A DNA stretch of 34,747 bases from Richelia sp. CSU_2_1 (GTDB lineage: Bacteria > Cyanobacteriota > Cyanobacteriia > Cyanobacteriales > Microcoleaceae): contig JAAUPF010000060.1 of NCBI GenBank assembly GCA_012034575.1, positions 1 through 34,747 of the forward strand. Reading direction: 5' to 3'. Positions 18,501 to 25,900 of this stretch are shown piece after piece (position 1 is the first letter of the stretch; each line of letters opens with the position of its first letter). Below the pieces are notes generated by a model. The model saw only the letters and a list, made by a program, of their open reading frames with translations. It was not told where the DNA came from and searched no databases. Position numbers and translations under genes: made by a program.

Positions 18501-20750
18501 AGTCGCAGGTGGCAACTGCGGTTAGCAATCATGGGATTAATTGCTTTAGCCGGCTTGGCGGTGCTAGCATTTTATCAAGCGCAACTCGGAGAAAAAGCGC
18601 GGCAGCAAGCTGAAAGAGCTCGCATTGATGCCCTCAAATCGGGTTCGGAGGCTTTGGTACTTTCTAATGAAAAAGACCAGCTAGGAGTGTTGCAAACCAG
18701 CATTAAAATCGGTACGGATGCCCTCGCAAGTAAAGCCTTGCCCGCTACTGCCAAAACTCAAATTGCCGAAAGACTCAGACAGGCGATTTCTGGCGTTCAA
18801 GAACGCAACCGTTTCGAGGATCACAGCAAATTTGTTTTAGATGTCAGTGTCAGTCCCGATGGTAGTAAAGTTGCTTCGGCAAGTGCGGATAAAACTGTTA
18901 AGTTGTGGAGCAAAGAAGGCAAATTATTAAAGACTTTTACTCACACAGATAGCGTAACCAGCGTCAGTTTCAGCCCCGACGGTAAAACAATTGCTACTGC
19001 TTCTGCCGATCGCAAAGTTAGAATTTGGCAAGTAGATAACGATAAAAGTGCGATCGCGACTTTATCGGGCCATCGCGATATTGTTACTAGCGTCAATTTC
19101 AGTCCAGACGGCAAAACAATTGCTTCTGGAAGTCACGACAATACTGTCAAAATCTGGAACGCAGCCAGCAAAAAATTGCTGCAAACTTTAACAGGACATC
19201 GCGACTGGGTACTCGGTGTCAAATTCAGCCCCGACGGCGCAACAATTGCCTCGGCAAGTGCTGACAAAACTGTCAAACTTTGGAACAGAGAAGGTAAAAC
19301 TCAGAAGTTTTCAACTAAGCCTAAAACCCTCAACAAACACTCGGATATTGTTTACAGCGTCAGTTTCAGTCCCAGCGGCAAAGAAATCGTTTCAGCAAGT
19401 GGGGATACCACGGTCAAAATCTGGAACAGCAACGGCGCAGAAATTAGAACTCTCAAGGGACATAACGACGAAGTTGTCAGCGCGAGTTTCAGCCGTGACG
19501 GCGAAAAGATTGTCACCGGCAGTGCAGATGATACGGTAAAAGTTTGGAGTCGCAACGGCACTTTGCTAAGCACTTTTCGCGGGCATCAAGATGATGTGAG
19601 GGCGGTAAGTTTCAGTCGCGACGGCACTGTTGCTTCGGGCAGTAAGGATAAAATGGTGAAAATTTGGCATCCTGACAGCACTCCCGTAAATAGGATTTTA
19701 TCGGGACACGGCGATTGGGTTTATAAAGTCAGTTTTAGCAAGGATGGTAAAACAATTGCTTCTGCTAGCCGAGACAAAACTGTGAAACTTTGGCGCGCTG
19801 ATGGCAGTTTGTTAAAAACCTTAGTTGGGCATCAGGATTCTGTTACTTGGACGAGCATTTCACCGGACGATCGCGCTATAGCTTCTGCTAGCGATGACCA
19901 AACTGTGAAAGTCTGGAATTTGACGGGCAAACTATTAGATACTCTACCGCATGGAGGCATTGTTAAAAGCGTAAGTTTTAGTCCCGATGGCAAGGTAATT
20001 GCTGCGGCAAGTGCCGATCGCAAATTGTACCTCTGGCGTTGGAATGGCACCAAAGCAACTTTGCTAACAAAACTCGATCTGCCCAATCCGGTAATTAGCG
20101 TTAGTTTCAGTCCCGACGGCAAAACTATTGCCGCTGCTACCGCTGTTGACGATAAGGCAATGGGGAATAAAAGCGCCGCGCAAATTGCCGCAGCCAAGAA
20201 AGTTTATCTCTGGGAATTTAACGGTACGTCGGCGAAGTTGCTGGCAAATTTAGACTGCGAAGATAGCGTAAAAAATGTCAGTTTTAGTCCCGACGGCAAG
20301 ACAATTGCTGCTGCTTGTGCCGACAAAAAAGTTTATTTGTGGCGCTTTGATGGCAAGCAAGCAAATTTAACTGAAAAGCTGGAACACAGCGATACTATGG
20401 AAAGCGTTAGTTTCAGTCCCGATGGCAAATTAATTGCAGCGGCTAGCGGCGGAAATACTGTGAAAATTTGGAGTTTTAACGGCAAGAATGCGGTGTTAGC
20501 TAAGACTTTGGAATCGGGCGATCGAGTGTTAAGCGTGAGTTTTAGTTCCGATAGCAAAACAATGGCTTTTGCTAGCAGGGATCGGAGTATAATTCTGTGG
20601 CCCGTGGAGAATTTGGAATTGCGTCAAATTATCGATCGCAGTTGCGATTGGTTGGGCGATTATTTGCAGAACGATACTCAAGTTGCTGAGGGCGATCGAA
20701 TGCTTTGTATGGGCTTTGGGAAGCAGGCTTTAAATAAGGGGAAGCAGTGA
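15537..20750 (+). CDS. TPR / STAND NTPase / membrane segment / 14x WD40 repeat protein
   Basis: A 1737-residue signal-transduction ATPase. The N-terminal domain (about 15-165) resembles a degenerate P-loop domain (FPFPVVLWVTD) without a usable Walker A. A helical TPR-like region covers about 200-480. The STAND NTPase core has Walker A GQSGVGKSS (549-557), Walker B VLIFDQFEEFFF (D685, E688/E689), a downstream LREDYLHYLLE segment, and a winged-helix-like end (about 855-930). A charged coiled coil (about 930-993) precedes one membrane segment (994-1014, LRLAIMGLIALAGLAVLAFY). From about 1095, fourteen WD40 repeats (consensus VSFSPDGKTIASASADKTVK) would make two seven-bladed propellers. The tail CDWLGDYLQN is typical of cyanobacterial WD40 proteins. 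STAND proteins are ligand-triggered oligomeric switches used in signalling and anti-phage defence; which applies here is unknown. I chose the ATG at 15537 because codons before it are repeat DNA. Confidence 0.9.
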   Translation: MLDSYCQPNTAAEQNATSLQTLSRTLKLSQGDFSLILVRCNYGHLREQIIQQLREDCAIEIREIFLPTSVKTLYTTIETELAGSQPEALMVSGLESVNAIDRVLTSTNYVREEFRNNFPFPVVLWVTDKILKKLIRLVTDIESWTTTIEFVLAPEELVDFLAKSADRVFSAILESGNWHLTNSAILGANALAEIEAARQDLHNAGVRLEPAIEASLQFVSGRQEYASHRIDAAIALYHKSLNFWKYQVTILGNDSTAFRDLLFTVHPAPVLQGILLFNIGLCYRFQGEKHRTDNLPYWTEAKNYFQQCLDILESAGRQDLAAKFINQLGEVLQHLEDWDALWSLAVKSRRLHEMMEDPTAVSLAQDYGFLARVALEQQNWEGAKEWAKVALDVLNSHAGENGREKPVKSQHQGSYLLILAAAQKELGEIEESIANLERARSETEPCYNPQLYLRVLEMLRSLYFERGEYLKAFQLKQDYRSIEHTYGFRAFIGAGKLQPHREAVNPAAETVASAAAIADEIAASGREEDLNKLVDRMNSTQHKLTVIYGQSGVGKSSILTGGLVPAIKQRKIETRTVLPVVLQVYNNWPREMSRQLFVRKAEIFDRAISEEMPEFSGDDFPLELRDISQQLASEMNGKLADKKEETELREAPVEVVVEKQSIEYAEIIQQLQLNSEHLVTVLIFDQFEEFFFVWKEPAERQIFFDFLRECLNIKYLKVIISLREDYLHYLLEFSRPKKSQQPIINDILGDILSKDILFYLGNFSQGAARSVIRTLTERSQFYLEPELIGELVRDLAGELGEVRPIELQVVGAQLQQEQITTLAQYQELGDNPKQKLVERFLEEVIKDCGPENEIAARRVLYLLTDEDDIRPLKTRAELASDLATFEEADKLDLVLELLVNSSLVFRWTELPAELYQLVHDYLVSFIHQQQELDTKAEFEELRKQHEISKDELEQLRKEKELSALLSEARDKQRQAKEKQHEAETQLYQSRRWQLRLAIMGLIALAGLAVLAFYQAQLGEKARQQAERARIDALKSGSEALVLSNEKDQLGVLQTSIKIGTDALASKALPATAKTQIAERLRQAISGVQERNRFEDHSKFVLDVSVSPDGSKVASASADKTVKLWSKEGKLLKTFTHTDSVTSVSFSPDGKTIATASADRKVRIWQVDNDKSAIATLSGHRDIVTSVNFSPDGKTIASGSHDNTVKIWNAASKKLLQTLTGHRDWVLGVKFSPDGATIASASADKTVKLWNREGKTQKFSTKPKTLNKHSDIVYSVSFSPSGKEIVSASGDTTVKIWNSNGAEIRTLKGHNDEVVSASFSRDGEKIVTGSADDTVKVWSRNGTLLSTFRGHQDDVRAVSFSRDGTVASGSKDKMVKIWHPDSTPVNRILSGHGDWVYKVSFSKDGKTIASASRDKTVKLWRADGSLLKTLVGHQDSVTWTSISPDDRAIASASDDQTVKVWNLTGKLLDTLPHGGIVKSVSFSPDGKVIAAASADRKLYLWRWNGTKATLLTKLDLPNPVISVSFSPDGKTIAAATAVDDKAMGNKSAAQIAAAKKVYLWEFNGTSAKLLANLDCEDSVKNVSFSPDGKTIAAACADKKVYLWRFDGKQANLTEKLEHSDTMESVSFSPDGKLIAAASGGNTVKIWSFNGKNAVLAKTLESGDRVLSVSFSSDSKTMAFASRDRSIILWPVENLELRQIIDRSCDWLGDYLQNDTQVAEGDRMLCMGFGKQALNKGKQ

Positions 20751-20773
20751 AATTTACAACTACCTACGCCAGA

Positions 20774-20835
20774 GGACACGGCAGTGCCGTGTCCCTACAA
20801 ACATAGAATTAATAGTAAGGTGCGCACTGCGCACC
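20774..20835. repeat. Two palindromic repeat elements
   Basis: GGACACGGCA (20774-20783) and TGCCGTGTCC (20785-20794) form a perfect 10-bp inverted repeat around one base. GGTGCGCA (20819-20826) and TGCGCACC (20828-20835) form a second, 8-bp one. Both lie just after the STAND-WD40 stop codon. They could act as cruciforms, transcription-end structures or REP-like dispersed elements. No T-run follows, so they are not typical Rho-independent terminators. Confidence 0.8.
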
Positions 20836-20853
20836 CTACATAGTTATATGTTG

Positions 20854-20994
20854 TCATAAATTAGTTAAACCATCCATTTCAGTTATCTTAAATTCCCGTT
20901 CACTTTGTTGAATTTCCGATTGAATAGATGGATCGTTTGCCATCGCTTCTAGTTGTGTTGTTAAGTATCGAAAATACTGAATCGCTCCTGACAT
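20854..20994 (-). CDS. Small 46-residue protein, possibly antitoxin-like
   Basis: On the minus strand an ATG at 20994 opens a 46-codon frame: MSGAIQYFRYLTTQLEAMAN, then DPSIQSEIQQSEREFKITEM, then DGLTNL and TGA. It looks protein-like: amphipathic helices, an acidic tail and a clean stop. From memory it resembles short cyanobacterial proteins of the form AIQYLRYLT-LEAMA-DP...E-MDGL; I cannot check this. It is transcribed divergently from the alkB-type gene with 25 bp between start codons. No obvious toxin partner follows; the downstream DNA on this strand is the palindromic repeat zone. Function is unknown. Confidence 0.55.
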   Translation of the reverse strand: MSGAIQYFRYLTTQLEAMANDPSIQSEIQQSEREFKITEMDGLTNL

Positions 20995-20996
20995 GA

Positions 20997-21002
20997 TATA
21001 AT
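20997..21002 (+). promoter_or_regulatory. Candidate -10 box for the alkB-type gene
   Basis: TATAAT sits 17 bp upstream of the ATG at 21020, inside the nearly palindromic GATATAATATC. A similar AT-rich box therefore faces the small minus-strand gene as well. No convincing -35 hexamer is present. Confidence 0.35.
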
Positions 21003-21019
21003 ATCAATACAAATCACAA

Positions 21020-21658
21020 ATGAGTCTCAATTATCTGTTGGATGAAGCGGAAAAAATGTTCGATCGCACTTCAAATATCATCGTTCAAAACTTAGAATTA
21101 CCTAATGCAGAAGTTATTTTCTATCCTCGCCTGTTTCAGCAGCCACAAAGTCAACAACTTTTGCATGACTTATTGCATCAAATTGAATGGAAACAAGAGC
21201 CGATTAAAATCTTTGGTAAATCCGTGATGCAGCCTCGGTTAACTGCTTATTATGGAACTCAAGCTTATACTTACTCCGGCATTACCATGCAACCATTACC
21301 CTGGAATGCTCCTTTATTGCAAATCAAACAAATAATAGAGCCTTTAGTTAATACTCAGTTTAATGGAGTTTTGCTGAATTTATATCGTAACGGTCAAGAT
21401 TATATGGGCTGGCACAGCGACGACGAACACAACTTAGCCAAAGGTGCGATAATCGCTTCTGTTAGCTTCGGAGAAACCAGGCGTTTTATCTTGAGACGCA
21501 GGGATAACCATCAAATCAAAGCTGAACTAAATTTAGGTGATGGCGATTTTTTGATTATGGGAGGCGATACTCAGAAATTTTGGCAGCATCACGTTCCGAA
21601 AACAGCTAAATCAAATCATCCTAGAATTAATCTGACTTTTCGGGTAATTGAACAATAA
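21020..21658 (+). CDS. alkB: AlkB-type 2-oxoglutarate/Fe(II) dioxygenase
   Basis: A 212-residue dioxygenase predicted to remove alkyl groups from damaged nucleic-acid bases by oxidative demethylation. All active-site elements are visible: the substrate-loop pattern PRLTAYYGTQAYTYSGI, the iron ligands H132 and D134 in GWHSDDE, the third ligand in FWQHHVPK (H190 most likely), and the 2-oxoglutarate-binding RxNxTxR motif (R202, N204, T206, R208 in PRINLTFR). The pattern is closer to the ABH2/ABH3-like branch than to E. coli AlkB. The start codon at 21020 has no strong ribosome binding site; a second ATG at residue 13 is possible. It stands alone and is divergent from the 46-residue gene. Repair of DNA rather than RNA is inferred. 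Confidence 0.92.
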   Translation: MSLNYLLDEAEKMFDRTSNIIVQNLELPNAEVIFYPRLFQQPQSQQLLHDLLHQIEWKQEPIKIFGKSVMQPRLTAYYGTQAYTYSGITMQPLPWNAPLLQIKQIIEPLVNTQFNGVLLNLYRNGQDYMGWHSDDEHNLAKGAIIASVSFGETRRFILRRRDNHQIKAELNLGDGDFLIMGGDTQKFWQHHVPKTAKSNHPRINLTFRVIEQ

Positions 21659-21660
21659 TT

Positions 21661-21776
21661 GCGATCGAGAAACCGGGGAAGTAACCGCAAGTTGCCCCTC
21701 TCCAGAAAAACCTTCGGGAGGGAAAGTCAAGCCGCCATAGCGGTGGGATATGACAGCTTGGTGTGATAGGTTTGAA
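21661..21776 (+). mobile_element. Possible IS200/IS605-type right-end or TnpB-associated RNA relic
   Basis: No coding sequence is present, but the stretch has two ordered hairpins. CCCTCTC (21696-21702) pairs with GGGAGGG (21716-21722), with one G-U pair. CCGC (21732-21735) pairs with GCGG (21740-21743) around CATA. They are followed by TGGGATATGACAGCTT. From memory this order (CCGCAAGTTGCCCCTCTC, GGGAGGGAAAGTCAAGCC, hairpin, GGGATATGACAG) resembles DNA after tnpB genes of cyanobacterial IS605-type elements, the region that yields the guide-RNA scaffold. No tnpB or tnpA is left nearby, so this would be a solo end. The identification is uncertain. Confidence 0.35.
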
Positions 21777-21803
21777 TTGGACCTCTAGATCGGATTGTCA
21801 GTT

Positions 21804-22220
21804 GTGGCTAAGGATCGTTTTCACCAAGTTGTTAAGGTAGCTCTTGAATCGGATGGGTGGAATGTTACTCACGATCCGCTTCAAATTAAAGTAGGCGGTG
21901 TAGATATGGAAATTGACTTGGGGGCAGAACGATTGCTGGCAGCGGAGCGAGGAGATGAGAAAATTGCGGTTGAAGTCAAAAGTTTTTTGTCTAGTGCATC
22001 GGCAATTTCAGAGTTTCATACAGCACTGGGGCAGTTTATTAACTATCGGGGTGCATTGCGTCGTGAAGAACCAGATCGCGTTCTCTATCTAGCCGTTCCC
22101 GATCGAGTCTATAATAGTTTCTTTAAACTTGATTTTCCGGCATCAATGCTGCAAGAAAATAACGTAAAAATGATTGTTTACGACATTGAATTGGAGCGAA
22201 TCTTACAATGGAATCACTGA
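21804..22220 (+). CDS. xisH: XisH family protein (fdxN element excision controlling factor)
   Basis: A 138-residue protein. The family was named for its role in excision of the fdxN element in Anabaena heterocysts, yet many cyanobacteria without heterocysts carry several copies. Sequence features: AKDRFHQVVKVALESDGW, then a PD-(D/E)XK-nuclease-like core with D38 in VDMEIDLGAE and E57-V-K59 in IAVEVKSF, and the family stretch FHTALGQFINYRGALR. The family is regarded as nuclease-like by fold; activity here is unproven. I chose the GTG at 21804 because family members begin M-x-AKD; a TTG at 21795 adds three residues. The stop overlaps the xisI start by 13 bp, which indicates translational coupling. 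Confidence 0.88.
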   Translation: MAKDRFHQVVKVALESDGWNVTHDPLQIKVGGVDMEIDLGAERLLAAERGDEKIAVEVKSFLSSASAISEFHTALGQFINYRGALRREEPDRVLYLAVPDRVYNSFFKLDFPASMLQENNVKMIVYDIELERILQWNH

Positions 22221-22534
22221 CAGATAAATTAACAAACTACCAGCAAATTGTCCAGCAATTGTTGGTGGAGTACGCAGAAATTAAGCCTGCTTACGGTGAG
22301 ATTGAGGTTGAAACTATTTTTGATACGCAGCGAAATCGCTACCAAATTGTGCATTTAGGTTGGCAGCACAAGCGCTGGGTACATCATTGTGCGATACATC
22401 TTGATATCCGGCATGAGAAAATTTGGATTTTTTATAATTCAACGGAACACGATATTGCGGCAGATTTAGTCGAATTGGGCGTACCAAAACAAGATATTGT
22501 GCTGGGTTTTATCCTCCTTTCATGCGTGAAATGA
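22208..22534 (+). CDS. xisI: XisI family protein with out-of-frame C-terminus
   Basis: A 108-residue protein, the usual partner of XisH. It matches XisI up to about residue 101 (KLTNYQQIVQQLLVEYAEI; FDTQRNRYQIVHLGWQ; RWVHHCAIHLDIRHEKIWIF; DIAADLVELGVPKQDIVLGF). It then ends ILLSCVK. The family C-terminus, of the form GF-PPFMRE...AVG, is encoded one frame back: from 22504 it reads GFYPPFMREMSDYAVG and stops at 22552-22554. Either one base was lost in the GGGTTTT run, or ribosomes slip -1 at the heptamer G GGT TTT (22504-22510), which has the X XXY YYZ form in the correct phase. It overlaps xisH by 13 bp. The partial loss affects only the last 15 residues or so. Confidence 0.85.
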   Translation: MESLTDKLTNYQQIVQQLLVEYAEIKPAYGEIEVETIFDTQRNRYQIVHLGWQHKRWVHHCAIHLDIRHEKIWIFYNSTEHDIAADLVELGVPKQDIVLGFILLSCVK

Positions 22535-22554
22535 GCGACTATGCAGTGGGCTAA

Positions 22555-22957
22555 AAGCAGAAGGATTAAAGAAAAGATTCTTGTTTTTTTTCGGGCTTAT
22601 TGGCATCAAGATTGGATAGCCAAGCGGCATCGATAAACCGAACGAGCGTTGAAGGTGCACCAGCTAAATCTTTTCGGATACGAACTCTACAGTGATTGCA
22701 ATTACTTTTTTAGTCATGAACCTTTCTACCTGGTTGCACCGGGTTTTTTTGTGTGTTTTTATGCCGATCGGACCAAACAACACCTATTTTGAGATTGAAA
22801 ATAAATTTCAATTATATTTGAAGCAGATTCAAACAGAAAAAATTATATTAAATAGAGCTAGAGGATATCGATCGCACTTGTTCTTTGCGGGATCTCGATT
22901 ATTCAGCAAGCCCTAAGTACACAATCGAATCACCGCAAAGATTATCGAAATAGCGAT
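22555..22957. other. Intergenic region after xisI with a terminator
   Basis: 403 bp between converging genes. It holds a T-rich run at about 22590-22597, a terminator hairpin at 22728-22750 and otherwise AT-rich sequence. A 74-codon frame at 22692-22916 spans the terminator and does not look like a protein. A short string resembling a tRNA D-arm (GATAGCCAAGCGG near 22616) has no matching acceptor or anticodon arms. Confidence 0.5.
22728..22750 (+). terminator. Rho-independent terminator downstream of xisHI
   Basis: ACCTGG (22728-22733) pairs with CCGGGT (22739-22744), with one G-U, around a 5-nt loop TTGCA. A run of seven T residues (22744-22750) follows. It is in the right orientation to end xisHI transcription about 175-195 bp after the stop codons. 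Confidence 0.7.
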
Positions 22958-25900
22958 TTACTTTCCCACAAGTGCCGCGATCGCCTCAATCAATTCATCA
23001 GGTTCGATCGGCTTTGCCAAATGACCTTGAAATCCGGCTTGTAAAGCCTTTTGCCGATCGAAATCTCCAGCATAAGCTGTCAGGGCGATCGCCTTTACCA
23101 ACCCGCCTTGTTCCGGTGGCAGAGCCCTGATCTGTCGCATCAACATATAGCCATCAAGATCCGGCATCCCAATATCGCTCAGCAGCACATCCGGCACGGA
23201 TTGCGTTAACGCCAAAAATCCCGCACTCGCAGTCGTAGCAGTAGTCACGATCGCACCTGCCTCTTCCAAAACAAACGCTACAAATTCTCGCGAATCTGTT
23301 TCGTCGTCAATGGCTAACACTTGCACTCCATTCAAGTTGAGTAAAGGTTCGGCATCAGGGCGATCGAGCTCGATCGCGGGTTGAGCCTGCATTAACGGCA
23401 GTTTCACGGTAAAAGTAGCTCCCAGACCTTCTCCCGCACTCTCGGCTGCAACTGTGCCGCCGTGCAATTCTACCAGGTGATGCACGATCGCCAATCCCAA
23501 TCCCAAACCGCCAAACTTCCGAGTAGTTGCCCCATCCTCCTGCCGGAAATAGTCAAATACATGGGGCAGGAAATTCGCGGGAATGCCCTTGCCATTGTCG
23601 CTGACAGTAATTTGCGCAACAGAGTCAACTTGCTCCAATCGCACTTCAACTCTACCGCCTGCTGGAGTGAACTTAACAGCGTTGGAAATCAAGTTCCACA
23701 CGACTTGCTGCAGGCGAGTTGCATCGCCCGAAACTTTTCCTACTTCCGGATCGAGACTGGCTTTTACGCCGATCGACTTTGCTTCTGCTGCCAGCCGCAC
23801 TGTTTCGATCGCACCTTGAATTGTGACTGCTAAATTGACGGGACTGACATTCAGCCGCAGTTTGCCTTGCAGGATGCGGGAGACATCCAGCAAATCTTCA
23901 ATCAATTCTGATTGCAATCTGGCGTTACGTTCGATCGTCGAGATAGCTTGGGCGGTTTTGGTAGCGTTCAGCTTGCCAGTTGTCAACAGCTTTGCCCAGC
24001 CCAGGATCGGATTGAGGGGCGATCGCAGTTCGTGAGACAATACCGCTAAAAATTCATCTTTAATGCGATTGGCTTGCTCGGCTTGTTCCCGCGCCGCTTG
24101 TTCCCGTTGCAGCAATTGTTCTCGTTCGGCTTCAGCAAGTTTGCGATCGGTAATATCTTGCACTGTGCCGCGCAACCCCACAATTGCACCCTTCGAGTCA
24201 CGCAAAACTTCGCTGCGAGTGGTAATCCAGATCGGAGTGCCGTTGCGGAATGCCTGCAAGTCCAGTTGATAGCCAATTCCAGTTTCTAATGCGGATTGTA
24301 CGGCTGCATTGATGCGCAGCCAGTTGTCGTGCGAGTAAAGCCAACCGTCTTGATCTGCGAAGTTGGGCATGGTGTCGCGCTCCGGATCGAACCCATAAAT
24401 GCGAAGCAGTTGCGCCGAGCCGGTAGTTACATCAGTCGCAGCATCCCAATACCAGTTGCCAAAATTACCGATGCGTTGTGCTTCTTCGAGTTCAGCTTGA
24501 CGCTGGCGCAATTTTTCTTGTGCTAGTTTGCGATCGGTAATATCGGCTAGAAAAACGGTGAGTCCATTGGGCGAAGGGTAAATCCGGTGATCGTGCCAAC
24601 AATTCCACGGAACGTAGAGATACTCAAACTGCAGCGGTGTTTGTTCGCACATGGCTTGATGGAATTTCACGTAAGCATCAGTATTGACAGCAGCCGGGAA
24701 TAACTTCCAAATGTTCTGTCCCAAAATCTCCGATCGCAGCATTCCCACTATTTCACAGTAGCGATCGTTGGCATAGGTAAACCGCCAATCGCGATCGAGC
24801 ACATAAAAGCCATCATTAATGCTCGATAAAATCGTTTCCACTTGCTGGTGTGCTGCTTCTGCCTCCTGTCGCAGTGCTTGCTCCTGCAGCATCGCTTCCC
24901 GCCGCAGTTGGCTCAACCTCAAGTTGGCTTCGACTCGCGCTAACAATTCGCGGGCAGAAAACGGTTTAATTAAATAGTCATCAGCTCCCGCTGCCAGCCC
25001 CTCGATCCGAGCTTCCTCTCCAGCACGAGCAGACAGCAAGATAATCGGAATGTCTCTGGTACTGGGATTGGTTCGCAATTCCTGCAATAATCCGAAGCCA
25101 TCAAGCCGGGGCATCATCACATCCGACAGCACCAAATCCGGCAGCCGTTGCTGCACCATCTCTAAAGCGGCGATGCCATCGGCTGCGGTTTCCACCTCGT
25201 ATCCTCCGGCACTCAACAATCGCCTTACGTAGTCGCGCATATCAGCGTTGTCATCAACAAGAAGAATTTGCGATTTTGGATTTGGGATTTTGGATTTTCG
25301 ACGATCGGCTCGATCGACAGAGTTAGAATCGACAATTGCGACACCCGCATTTTCCAATCTCGAATCTAAAATCGGCAATCTAAAATCTTCCGAGAGCCAG
25401 CGCCATGCTTCTTCCACGTAGGGAGTCGCGCCCGTTGCCGTCGAAACCAGGGTGCGAGTAGCATCCAGCCGCTCTTGAGGCAAGTGGGCGCAGCCGGCCG
25501 GAATCGCAACTACAAAGCTAGTGCCTCGATCGATCGTGCTGCTGACTTCGATCGTCCCTCCGTGCAAGCGAACTAACTCCTGCACCAGCGACAAGCCAAT
25601 GCCAGAGCCTTCAAAACTGCGTCCCTTCGCACCCCGCACGCGGTGAAACCGCTTAAAAATTTCAGATAGCTCGTGCTCTGGAATGCCCGTTCCCGTGTCT
25701 TTAACCTCCAATTCAATGCGATCCTCTTGAGCTTTCAAAATGACCGCGATCTCGCCCTCCAGCGTAAATTTAAAGGCATTGGAGAGCAGATTTAGGACAA
25801 TCTTCTCCCACATTTCTCGATCGACCCAAGCGGCAGCGTTCAGCGGGGGACAATCAATTACCAGGTGCAGGTTTGCCTGTTCGATCGCGGAACGAAACAC

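Noticed and set aside
22608..22690. A tRNA-like string (GATAGCCAAGCGG and TTCGGATACGAA)
   Set aside because: No acceptor stem, anticodon stem or correctly spaced T arm can be drawn, so it is probably chance similarity.
22692..22916. A 74-codon plus-strand frame after xisI
   Set aside because: It runs through a Rho-independent terminator, has no ribosome binding site and no protein-like domain.
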